DNA of 12,146 nucleotides from Eubacteriales bacterium. Lineage in GTDB: Bacteria; Bacillota; Clostridia; Oscillospirales; CAG-272. The DNA is taken from assembly GCA_028709565.1 (NCBI GenBank), contig JAQVWU010000046.1:1-12146 (forward strand), written 5' to 3'. The notes under the pieces were generated by a model that was not told the DNA's origin, made no database searches, and saw nothing but the letters and a program-made list of their open reading frames with translations. Positions within the stretch are counted from its first letter, which is position 1. Each line of letters opens with the position of its first letter. Shown piece by piece: positions 5,717-12,146 of this stretch. Both the position numbers and the translations under genes were made by a program.

Positions 5717-7297
5717 TTATATCTTTTCCACCGGCACATATAAAAACGCATTTACAACCTCGTCTGACGAACCGTTCAGGTAGCCATAATATTCGACAAA
5801 AGGCAAATCAATAACTTGCCTGTAGCTGAACTGAGGTGCCAGACGTTCACTGATCCATTCCACCGGCGGCGCGCCCCCGTCCCATGGTTTGACACCGAGA
5901 GCCTTCGCGCTTTCAGGGGTAAGAGGGAGTCGCATATACCGACCTGCCGGGACTTTTTTCACATCAAATCCCTCAGGCTGACTTTCCGTACCAACAAGAA
6001 AGGCGAACATAGCCACCGCCGGGCATTTTGATGTTTGGAAATCAAAATGTAAAAGCGTATTCGCTGCGGTTTCAAGCCGATGGATTATTGCTGTACGATC
6101 CTGCGCCAAAAATTGGTCCGACACACGCACCATATCCGGTTCGTCCTTGCAGTTTTGTGCGATTTCGATTTTCCCGCACCATATAGTTTCATCCCACTCC
6201 ACGACTTCAACGGGCATATCGTTATATTTGAATGTATCTATGATTCGTTCCTGCGGGTGTTTTGTTGTCGCGGCGAATTTCGGTTTAATCGGGAACAGCA
6301 GATCAAGTTGTTGAGTATCAGCGCCGTTATCCCAATCACGAGAAATATTATAAAAATTCAGCGGTTCTTCCATTGCCCAATCCATTTCTTTGTCGTGCGG
6401 CGTGACCCGCACCTCGCCCCATGCATGAACAAACTTTTCATTTGACATCACCCATTGACGCAGCCATGCCCATTCTTCAAAAGCACCCATCGGAATCATG
6501 TGCGCGGCATACAGACCGCCGGTAAATTGTTTTTTAACAAGCGGTGGTTGAACTTCCATATCATCGGGGATGGTGACCCATGCTTCATATCCGGCTGACG
6601 GCGCGTTTTCCATACTGCATACTATCGGATTATTGAAACCAAAAGATCGAAAACCGGGATTGCGTTCGTATAGATTGTTATTACTAATAAATTTAGCGAT
6701 TTGCCCATATACAATGCCTTCACAGCCCTCTCCGATATGGTGCGCAGACGCCACCGTATTCGGCGGCAGATACACAATCCGTACCTCACGGTCGGTCAGG
6801 CGGTTCAGTTTTTCGCTTGCTTGATCCAAATCCGCCGTAGTTTTTTCTTCTTTCAGCGGCGTCCTTTGAACGGTCAGCGCGTCCGCCGCTTCCAGAAGGG
6901 CGGTATCGTCCAGCATAGTGAGCTTGATGTCAACACCGTCAAGGGCGGCATTGCGTATATTCTCGTTTAAACGGGTTATAAAGCTGTTGATAATCTCCCG
7001 AATGGTGGAGAGCGCGGTCATTTCTTCGTCTACCTCGGCAAGGTTTTGCCGGAAAGTGTCGATGATCTCCGCGATATCCTCACTTTTTAAAATCAGGACA
7101 ATTTGCTTTAGGGGAATGCGCAGCTTACGCAGAATAAGGATTTGCTGCAGTCGTCTGACGGTATTTTCATCATAGGTGCGGTAGGCATAGTCATCCTTTT
7201 TGACGCTCTCAATCAGCCCAATCTGCTCATAATAACGCAGGGTGCGGGTTGAAACAGACAGATTTTTTGAAACCTCGCTTATTGTGGAAAGATTCAT
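5717..7297 (-). CDS. MerR-family regulator with two GyrI-like effector modules
   Basis: A 526-residue protein. Residues 1-70 are a MerR winged helix (ISEVSKNLSVSTRTLRYYEQ, then YRTYDENTVRRLQQILILRK); residues about 75-115 form the usual dimerisation coiled coil. A first GyrI-like/BmrR-type ligand-binding module spans about 170-335 (from REVRIVYLPPN; includes GGLYAAHMIPMGAFEEWAWL) and a second about 350-526 (from FKYNDMPVEVVEWDETIWCG to EYYGYLNG). Usual members have one such module and about 270-320 residues, so the second is an addition. The start is the ATG at 7297-7295, with AGGAG 7 nt upstream; the longer upstream frame has no ribosome binding site. It lies 76 bp behind a paralogous MerR gene and has its own MerR-type promoter, whose -35 overlaps that paralogue's stop codon. 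Autoregulation is likely. Confidence 0.88.
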   Translation of the reverse strand: MNLSTISEVSKNLSVSTRTLRYYEQIGLIESVKKDDYAYRTYDENTVRRLQQILILRKLRIPLKQIVLILKSEDIAEIIDTFRQNLAEVDEEMTALSTIREIINSFITRLNENIRNAALDGVDIKLTMLDDTALLEAADALTVQRTPLKEEKTTADLDQASEKLNRLTDREVRIVYLPPNTVASAHHIGEGCEGIVYGQIAKFISNNNLYERNPGFRSFGFNNPIVCSMENAPSAGYEAWVTIPDDMEVQPPLVKKQFTGGLYAAHMIPMGAFEEWAWLRQWVMSNEKFVHAWGEVRVTPHDKEMDWAMEEPLNFYNISRDWDNGADTQQLDLLFPIKPKFAATTKHPQERIIDTFKYNDMPVEVVEWDETIWCGKIEIAQNCKDEPDMVRVSDQFLAQDRTAIIHRLETAANTLLHFDFQTSKCPAVAMFAFLVGTESQPEGFDVKKVPAGRYMRLPLTPESAKALGVKPWDGGAPPVEWISERLAPQFSYRQVIDLPFVEYYGYLNGSSDEVVNAFLYVPVEKI

Positions 7298-7346
7298 AAC
7301 AATTCTCCTATGAATAAAGTCCCATGGTGAATCATGAGCCGTATTC

Positions 7347-7377
7347 AGTATAAAGCACGACATCGCGTCAATGTCAA
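7347..7377 (-). promoter_or_regulatory. MerR-type promoter (19-bp spacer) for the 526-residue regulator
   Basis: On the reverse strand TTGACA (7377-7372) and TATACT (7352-7347) are separated by 19 bp. This is the elongated spacing of promoters that MerR proteins activate by untwisting. The inverted repeat GACAT-N7-ATGTC starts in the -35 box and runs through the spacer, and is a natural operator. The TGA stop codon of the upstream MerR gene lies within the -35 box. Confidence 0.7.
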
Positions 7378-8333
7378 GGGGTTTCTTTTAGTTTTATCGG
7401 GGCATATAGGGTCATTTGATTGTACCCAAGCCCCTGTTTTATTTCGTCGTCATAATAAATCATGTGCCCCGCAAATCTGCGGTCGTTATCAATAATGAAA
7501 TTTGTGCCCTCAAGCCATTTTTCCGTCTTGCTTCTCACCCTGTTGTGGCTTTCACCGTCACCGTCCATACTGACCGCGGCTGCATACAGACCCCCTTGAA
7601 ATTCTGTAATTTCATACGGTTGTATATCAGCCTCGGTAACGTCATCCCTGATTGCCCAATACCATTCCACCTGATTGTCTTTGCCTGTCAAAAAGTCGGG
7701 ACAGTTAAAGATTATATCTTTAAACAGGTGCGTATGCGCTTCCTGCCATTGATGGAACGCGCCGAAAACCATATCCCACGACGCAAGCCCCGATGTTGCC
7801 GCTCTGAAATCGGGGATTCTGACAACCATAATATCCGGTACTTTATTATCCAGTTTTTCCGTGACTTCAATCAGACGATTCACACTGTTCGCGCCGGAAG
7901 GGTTTCCCTCATAATCCACGTTGACAATCTGCGTCTCTATTTCCTTCGCTTTGGTATACAGCAGTTTTACATCGGATTCGTTCTCGAAATCCGACCGCTC
8001 AATCTGGCGTATGAATTCAAGCACAAATTCCTTCAGTTCGTGCAACAGGGATATCTCTTCATCGATCATATCGACCTTTTTCCCCAGCACCTCCAGGACC
8101 ACTTCTGAACCGGAGGTGTCAAATATCCGCTGAATATCTTTGATGCTGATGTTCAGCTTCCGCAGTATCAAAACCTGTTCAAGCCGCCGCAGGTTTTCGG
8201 CATCATACAGTCTGTAGGCGTAATCTTCGCTTCGGGCGCTTGTTATCAGCCCCATATCCTCGTAATAGCGGAGCGTTCGGGCGGATATGTCATACCTGAG
8301 GGACACATCCCTGATTTTGATTAATTCATTCAT
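7374..8333 (-). CDS. MerR-family regulator with GyrI-like effector domain
   Basis: A 319-residue protein: MerR winged helix at residues 4-70 (IRDVSLRYDISARTLRYYED, then YRLYDAENLRRLEQVLILRK), coiled coil about 80-115, and a single GyrI-like effector module about 165-316 (PDIMVVRIPDFRAATSG, GGLYAAAVSMDGDG, YYDDEIKQG). This is the normal BmrR/TipA-like size and order; such proteins sense drug-like or other small ligands and activate from a long-spacer promoter. The DNA-binding part is closely similar to that of the next gene (shared RTLRYYE, DYAYR and VLILRKL-type stretches), pointing to tandem duplication. The ATG at 8333-8331 has GGAAG about 10 nt upstream. It is likely autoregulated from 8368-8398, and readthrough may feed the second regulator. 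No efflux pump is adjacent. Confidence 0.88.
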   Translation of the reverse strand: MNELIKIRDVSLRYDISARTLRYYEDMGLITSARSEDYAYRLYDAENLRRLEQVLILRKLNISIKDIQRIFDTSGSEVVLEVLGKKVDMIDEEISLLHELKEFVLEFIRQIERSDFENESDVKLLYTKAKEIETQIVNVDYEGNPSGANSVNRLIEVTEKLDNKVPDIMVVRIPDFRAATSGLASWDMVFGAFHQWQEAHTHLFKDIIFNCPDFLTGKDNQVEWYWAIRDDVTEADIQPYEITEFQGGLYAAAVSMDGDGESHNRVRSKTEKWLEGTNFIIDNDRRFAGHMIYYDDEIKQGLGYNQMTLYAPIKLKETP

Positions 8334-8367
8334 ATAGAAAAAACTTCCTTTCCGTTGATTTAGAAAC

Positions 8368-8398
8368 AGTATAAACTATTCCCCAACGGCAGAGTCAA
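8368..8398 (-). promoter_or_regulatory. MerR-type promoter (19-bp spacer) for the 319-residue regulator
   Basis: Reverse strand TTGACT (8398-8393), a 19-bp spacer, and TATACT (8373-8368). The spacer contains an imperfect dyad, CTCTGCC against GGGGAATAG. The edges CCCCTTGAC and TTTATACTG are shared with the promoter at 7347-7377, but the spacer sequence differs. It lies 20 bp behind the GNAT stop codon. Confidence 0.72.
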
Positions 8399-8417
8399 GG
8401 GGACAGGGTTAATTTAA

Positions 8418-8999
8418 TCACTTTCGCATGACAAGACTTTGTTTGGTTTCTAATGTCACAACAAACCCACTCTTATCATACATTTTCAAATGACCGCAAA
8501 AATCATATGGCTCCCATTCGGATTCTTTTGTAGGATATGCTTCCACAATATCAAATCCATCCTGAATCGCATCGCTGCAAACACGCTCCAGGAGCATCAT
8601 CGCAATGCCTTTTCTCTGCATTTCCGGTGCTATGGTAAAGCAGAAGACCGATTTTACTTTTATGCCTGAAGCTATATCATCCGGAGGCACATAAGCCATA
8701 GAGCGCCGCCAACCGGCACATTTCAAACAATCCGCTTTTGCATTGGCATTGCACCAGCCCACAACTTTGCCCTCGTGATACGCAAAATAGCCTTGTATAT
8801 TGCCGTTTTTGACATATTGCAAAGCGGCATTTCTTCTTTTTTCGGCGGATGAGAAGTCTTTGCCCTCATAATCATCATTGCACCAGCAGACACAATAGCA
8901 TTTATGTTCATCTACATAGTGGTCGTGCGGCGTCACATCGAAGAAATGTACATAATCTTCCGCAAGTTCAGGGGTTAGTTTTTTGATTGTGATGTTCAT
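8418..8999 (-). CDS. GNAT-family N-acetyltransferase, cysteine-rich
   Basis: A 193-residue acetyltransferase. The acetyl-CoA-binding motif A is seen as VKSVFCFTIAPEMQRKGIAM (residues 115-134, with Q128-RKGI-A133 as the pyrophosphate loop), preceded by a beta-strand pair (YFAYHEGKVVGWCNA), and ends with KMYDKSGFVVTLE, the usual motif B strand. Ten cysteines are present, four of them clustered as CYCVCWC at residues 34-40 and others at 83, 91 and 94, which may bind a metal or react with thiols. The substrate is unknown. The start ATG has GAGGT 6 nt upstream. It lies 57 bp after the GNAT-peptidase gene on the same strand and may be the last gene of that transcript. Confidence 0.87.
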   Translation of the reverse strand: MNITIKKLTPELAEDYVHFFDVTPHDHYVDEHKCYCVCWCNDDYEGKDFSSAEKRRNAALQYVKNGNIQGYFAYHEGKVVGWCNANAKADCLKCAGWRRSMAYVPPDDIASGIKVKSVFCFTIAPEMQRKGIAMMLLERVCSDAIQDGFDIVEAYPTKESEWEPYDFCGHLKMYDKSGFVVTLETKQSLVMRK

Positions 9000-9056
9000 A
9001 TGGATACCTCACTATGTTTAAACGTGTATTCAAGCAGATATCAGTGAATTGTATGC

Positions 9057-10032
9057 TCATAAAAGCACCTCCCAATAATACCGCAGTCTTGCTTGCTCGG
9101 GCAGTTTATCCATCACACCAAACTCAGGATCGTAATACTTACCTTTAAAATACAACGACCAATGCCCATATCCGGGAAGCATGACACTCAATATGCAGCA
9201 GTCAGGCAATTTAGTACCCTCTGAATATTTTAGTCGAGCATTTGCAGCGGTTTTCAATCCATACCATTTCAAGGCATTGCGTAATTCCTGTGTTGATGTG
9301 CCTTTGTCGTTTTGCATAACGGAAATTACTTCGTCTACGGAAACTCCGGCAAGCATGGCTATAACCGCTTGTCCGCAGAGGTATTCTGTAGGTTGTGCGA
9401 TGAAAGTAATATTATCAATCTTGCGGACAGGATTTTCTGTGCTGTACCGGCTTTTCATCTTCACTGCCGGTACGGGAGGTTCGTAATCGTATGTTTCGGC
9501 AACAACATGGTTTTGGTTAATGTATTTTTCTTTTGGTATTTTGAAATGTGCGATTCTGTTTATGTCTTTCGGGCTTGCCTTCTTATAGAGTTCAAATCCG
9601 TAGCCGATAAATAAGGGATAGGCAAATCGGCCTTTTTCGCGCGCATTCGTAAATACAACAGAGGTCTTTATGCCGTAAAACGCAAAATGCAAAACCTTTT
9701 CCAGCAGCTCACGGCCAAAATTCATATACTTATATTCGTTTCGTAGCCAGGCATAAATGAATACTTTTTTCTTCATATCGGTTTTTACGATTTTTTCGCA
9801 TGTTACCCATCCGATCGGTTTTTGCGATTCTTTATGTACAAGCAACCATTCGTTATCAGCCTCAATGACTTCATCAATGATTTTTTTTGCATCCTCTGCC
9901 GAGTTAATATTTGAAAACTGTTTTGTACGGTTTTGTTCATCAAATACGTTGACAAGTTCAAAAAGAATCTCTGCGTCATCGGTTGCATATGGTCTTAAAA
10001 ATGAAATTTTTCGTTTCTAATGAGGGGTACAT
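9057..10032 (-). CDS. GNAT/C39-like peptidase fusion, with a 1-nt frameshift near its 5' end
   Basis: The frame starting at ATG 10032-10030 (GGGAGA 8 nt upstream) reads MYPSLETK and then ends early at a stop. Removing one A from the A5 run (10011-10007) joins it to ISFLRPYATDDAEILFELVN and the rest, giving about 324 residues. Without that, the long frame has no ATG/GTG/TTG start until the TTG at 9845, which would cut into the fold. The N-terminal half is a GNAT acetyltransferase (WLLVHKES, GWVTCEK, then YMNFGRELLEKVL). The C-terminal half is a papain-like C39-type fold: likely catalytic Cys in PTEYLCGQAVIAMLAG, His in GYGHWSLYF, Asp in KYYDPEFG. GNAT plus C39 fusions are known, but their function is unclear. 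It lies 44 bp behind the ADP-ribosylglycohydrolase gene. The frameshift could be real or an assembly error. Confidence 0.75.
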
Positions 10033-10076
10033 AATTCAATTCTCCCGAAATTTTTAAGCTTCACAATTCCAGCGAA

Positions 10077-10943
10077 TCATCCGCTAATGCTTCTAAATGC
10101 CTCCCACCGATTATAAACTTCCGCCAATGGCTTGTCAAGGAAGGACAGCGCCTTTGCTTTTATCTCATCAGGCACACCAAAAGCGGCCTCCGCGATGCTG
10201 CCGGTTATTGCCGCAAGCGTGTCGCTGTCCCCTCCGAGGGAGACGGCGTTTCGGATGGCGTCCTCAAAGCCGGCACTTTCAAGGAATGCGGTAACAGCCT
10301 GCGGCACCGTATCCTGACAGCTTTCATTGAACCGGTAGGCCGGACGGATTTCATCCAGGGTCCTGCTCAGGTCGTAGCCGTGTTTCCGCTCTGTGTATTC
10401 TTTGATTTTTAGCTTGTATTCATCAAGGGTCATGCGTTCGTTAATGGGATTTCCCATATCATTACCGTAACCGCCGACATAGAAACGGCACATAAAAATT
10501 GCGTCCGTCACTGCCAGCGCGCCCTTTACCCCTTCGGGGTGGTTGTGTGTCACTTCGGCCGACAGTCTTGCTCTGTCCCTGCCGTTTGTCGGCCACATGC
10601 CTGTCCGGGCGCAAAATCCGCAGTCCATCAGCCACGCGCAGGGTGAAACCCGCATCGCCGAACCGTTGCCCCAGGAGTTGTAGGGCATGCGGTCATCCGA
10701 GTGTATCCAGCTGCCAAACCGGGCGCCGTACCCCGCGTCGGGATACATCCGTCCCCACTTCTTATACGCGTCAATGAAATCGCCGGCTTTGCCGCCCTTC
10801 ATCAGAGCGTCTGCCACGGCGGCGGTCATCACGGTGTCATCGGTGAAAAAGCAGTCGTCGCTGAACAGCTCAAAGTCTTTTGTTTTGATGTTATGCCATT
10901 CGTAGACCGAGCCTATGATATCCCCTATAATCGCTCCGAGCAT
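10077..10943 (-). CDS. ADP-ribosylglycohydrolase (DraG/ARH family)
   Basis: A 288-residue protein with all signature blocks of the dinuclear-metal ADP-ribosylglycohydrolases: GDIIGSVYE (residues 7-15), TDDT (34-37), SWGNGSAMRVSP (90-101), THNHPEG (132-138), and SLGGDSDTLAAITGSIAEA (235-253), where TDDT and GGDSDT supply the metal ligands. Such enzymes remove ADP-ribose from arginine or other acceptors, or hydrolyse ADP-ribose derivatives. No motif is missing, so it should be active. Its ATG overlaps the TAA of the vWA gene by one base (TAATG), and GGGAGG inside that gene's end serves as ribosome binding site, so translation is coupled and the two products are probably needed together. The target is unknown. 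Confidence 0.95.
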   Translation of the reverse strand: MLGAIIGDIIGSVYEWHNIKTKDFELFSDDCFFTDDTVMTAAVADALMKGGKAGDFIDAYKKWGRMYPDAGYGARFGSWIHSDDRMPYNSWGNGSAMRVSPCAWLMDCGFCARTGMWPTNGRDRARLSAEVTHNHPEGVKGALAVTDAIFMCRFYVGGYGNDMGNPINERMTLDEYKLKIKEYTERKHGYDLSRTLDEIRPAYRFNESCQDTVPQAVTAFLESAGFEDAIRNAVSLGGDSDTLAAITGSIAEAAFGVPDEIKAKALSFLDKPLAEVYNRWEAFRSISG

Positions 10944-11596
10944 TATTTCCGGCCTCCCCGTCTCTTCACATCCTTGCGGATTTCTTCAAAGCAAGCCTCG
11001 TCAACCGTCCCCGCCTCACGGAATTTTGCCGCCGCGCTTGCCATCAGCTTGAAATTCAATTCCGTTCCCTCACTGTCGGCGAGATAATCAACCGCTCTGT
11101 CGGGAGTTATTCCGAAGCGGCCCGCTGTCTCAACCGCGTCGATATTCGCTCCGAGGAAGATAAATTCCCAGCCATATTGCGCTTTTTGCCGCTCAATCTG
11201 TGCTTTGATTTTATCGGCAGTGTATTCCCGGCTGCTGTTTTCCTCGCCGTCCGTGATAATCACAAACATCACCTTTTCGGCGCGGTAGTCCCCGGCGGTG
11301 TGTTTCTGCGCGTTTCCGATTTTGTTTATCGTCCTGCCGATTGCGTCGAGCAGTGCGGTCGAACCGCCAACCTGATACTCTTTCTCCGTAATTGCGCTGA
11401 CCGCCCTGATGTCGATGCGGTCGTGAAGCAATTCATAGTTGTTGTCGAACAACACCGTTGTAATGCGGCATTCTCCGTCTATCGCCTGTTGTTTGGCGAG
11501 CATGGCGTTGTATCCGCCGATAGTGTCGCCCTCCAGCCCGCTCATCGAACCGCTTTTGTCCAGTATAAATACCAGTTCGGTTAATCCTTTTTTCAA
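10943..11596 (-). CDS. vWA-domain (MIDAS) protein, TerY-like
   Basis: A 217-residue cytosolic von Willebrand factor A protein with an intact metal-ion-dependent adhesion site: DKSGS (D13, S15, S17), T80 in GGSTALLDAIG, and D116 in IITDGEENS. It ends with a basic RRGGRK tail. The fold occupies nearly the whole protein, as in TerY-type proteins of stress and phage-resistance clusters, which bind partner proteins through the metal. The start is TTG at 11596-11594: AGGAGGG lies 7 nt upstream, and no ATG is better placed. It overlaps the ADP-ribosylglycohydrolase by one base. A candidate promoter with a palindrome lies just upstream, so it may be expressed separately from the preceding gene. Confidence 0.92.
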   Translation of the reverse strand: MKKGLTELVFILDKSGSMSGLEGDTIGGYNAMLAKQQAIDGECRITTVLFDNNYELLHDRIDIRAVSAITEKEYQVGGSTALLDAIGRTINKIGNAQKHTAGDYRAEKVMFVIITDGEENSSREYTADKIKAQIERQKAQYGWEFIFLGANIDAVETAGRFGITPDRAVDYLADSEGTELNFKLMASAAAKFREAGTVDEACFEEIRKDVKRRGGRK

Positions 11597-11628
11597 TTTC
11601 GCACCCTCCTAAGTTTTAATGTAATCTT

Positions 11629-11672
11629 ATTATACTGCTCAAAGAGGGTGCGGCGGTCGCTTCGGAAGCGAC
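11629..11672 (-). promoter_or_regulatory. Candidate promoter and operator palindrome upstream of the vWA gene
   Basis: On the reverse strand a perfect TATAAT (11634-11629) lies 32 bp before the TTG start. Upstream sits the perfect palindrome GTCGCTT-CGG-AAGCGAC (11656-11672), which would overlap the expected -35 position, as an operator would. No T-run follows it in either useful direction, so it is a poor terminator. The -35 sequence itself is weak. A second AGCAGT..ATAAT copy lies on the other side of the palindrome (11687-11675). Confidence 0.45.
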
Positions 11673-11698
11673 AAATTATAAACTGCTAAAAAATTTTC

Positions 11699-12146
11699 TC
11701 AGCCTCCCAGCAGCGGCTGGTCGTATTCGAACAGTACCTCATTTATCCCGAAAACATCGTATTTGCCGTTTGCGATGAAATACTCAATGATCACATCGAA
11801 TTTGACAGCGCGGGAAAGCGCATAGCCCGCCCGCTGCAGGAATTCGTCGGTTTCGCTGAGTGATAATTCCAGCGCCACAGCGAAGGCAATGGCGGTGCGC
11901 TTACTCGGCATATAGCCTTTATTGCTCCTGATTTTAGAGAACAACTTGCGGTCCAGGTTGGCGCGTTTATAAACCTCGACATCGGTCATTCCCCTGGCGT
12001 CAATCAGGCGCAGGAGCATGCGGGAGAACGGTTCATCAAGGCTGCCGACCAAATCATCGAGGGCGGCAGGTTTCCGCAAAAGAGACTTGCTGACAAGTTC
12101 ATCGGCTTCCCGTAAGGCCTGCCGCTCCGCATTAAGCAATTTTCTG
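11699..12146 (-). CDS. C-terminal helix-turn-helix part of a probable macro-domain protein, 5' end outside window
   Basis: The frame is open to the right edge (149 visible codons including the stop); an internal TTG at 12139 lacks a clear ribosome binding site, so the gene most likely starts outside. The visible part has a short linker (LDDLVGSLDEPFSRMLLRLI), a helix-turn-helix-like core (MTDVEVYKRANLDRKLFSKI, then the PSKRTAIAFAVALELSLSET stretch), and a conserved tail FEYDQPLLGG. I recognise this C-terminal module from Bacillota proteins that begin with a macro (ADP-ribose-binding) domain, so a macro domain is predicted just beyond position 12146. That prediction is from memory and cannot be seen here. 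Stop codon TGA at 11701-11699. The gene lies about 100 bp upstream of the vWA gene, with a palindrome between that it could bind. Confidence 0.8.
   Translation of the reverse strand, partial: RKLLNAERQALREADELVSKSLLRKPAALDDLVGSLDEPFSRMLLRLIDARGMTDVEVYKRANLDRKLFSKIRSNKGYMPSKRTAIAFAVALELSLSETDEFLQRAGYALSRAVKFDVIIEYFIANGKYDVFGINEVLFEYDQPLLGG

Noticed and set aside
7298..7363. Longer 5' extension of the 526-residue MerR regulator (22 extra residues)
   Set aside because: The extension lies over the promoter and lacks a ribosome binding site; AGGAG sits 7 nt before ATG 7297.
7416..8108. 230-residue plus-strand open frame
   Set aside because: Antisense shadow of the MerR gene, whose domains are unmistakable on the other strand.
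9803..9988. 61-residue minus-strand frame within the GNAT-C39 gene
   Set aside because: Out of frame with the GNAT sequence that continues upstream as FLRPYATDDAEILFELV; a shadow of the frameshifted gene.
1..12146. CRISPR arrays, tRNA/rRNA genes, insertion sequences, riboswitches
   Set aside because: No regularly spaced repeats, transposase motifs, tRNA-like cloverleaf or recognisable aptamer core was seen by eye; a covariance-model scan was not possible.

Overview
The window looks like chromosomal DNA of a low-to-medium GC Gram-positive anaerobe, most likely a member of the Bacillota, class Clostridia. The reasons are strong GGAGG-type ribosome binding sites, some TTG starts, and gene families common there: MerR/AraC regulators with GyrI-like sensor domains, a vWA plus ADP-ribosylglycohydrolase pair, and a cysteine-rich GNAT. 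No rRNA, tRNA, CRISPR array, insertion sequence or phage gene was seen. Taxonomy is inference from gene content only.

Left part (1-3068): an NAD-dependent epimerase runs off the left edge (minus strand). It is followed by two facing gene relics: the tail of an AlbA/AAA_4-type ATP-binding regulator (plus) and the tail of an ABC exporter ATPase (minus). Both appear to have lost their middles while keeping the extreme C-terminus. A SAM-dependent methyltransferase (minus) and an HD-domain phosphohydrolase (plus) then diverge. The HD gene is preceded by a consensus-like promoter and a 9-codon leader ORF that overlaps its start codon. A third relic (2733-3048) follows, with a frameshift and probably another internal deletion.

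Middle part (3069-8417, all minus strand): a run of ligand-sensing regulators. Two MerR-type regulators with GyrI-like effector domains (8333-7374 and 7297-5717, the second with two effector modules) each sit behind a promoter with a 19-bp spacer, the MerR-controlled type. The boxes and their flanks are the same, but the operator cores differ. Next comes an AraC regulator whose DNA-binding and effector parts are split by a frameshift into two overlapping ORFs, then a 346-residue protein of unknown function that may be a beta-propeller and is probably co-transcribed. No transporter or resistance enzyme lies next to these sensors.

Right part (8418-12146, minus strand): from the right edge leftwards come the C-terminal helix-turn-helix part of what I recognise as a macro-domain protein (its macro domain would lie outside the window), a vWA/MIDAS protein with a TTG start, an ADP-ribosylglycohydrolase overlapping it by one base, a GNAT/C39-like peptidase fusion with a 5' frameshift, and a cysteine-rich GNAT. 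Macro, vWA and ARH genes together point to ADP-ribose metabolism or signalling. The most interesting parts are this cassette, the twin MerR promoters, and the concentration of broken genes (three relics and two frameshifts in 12 kb).
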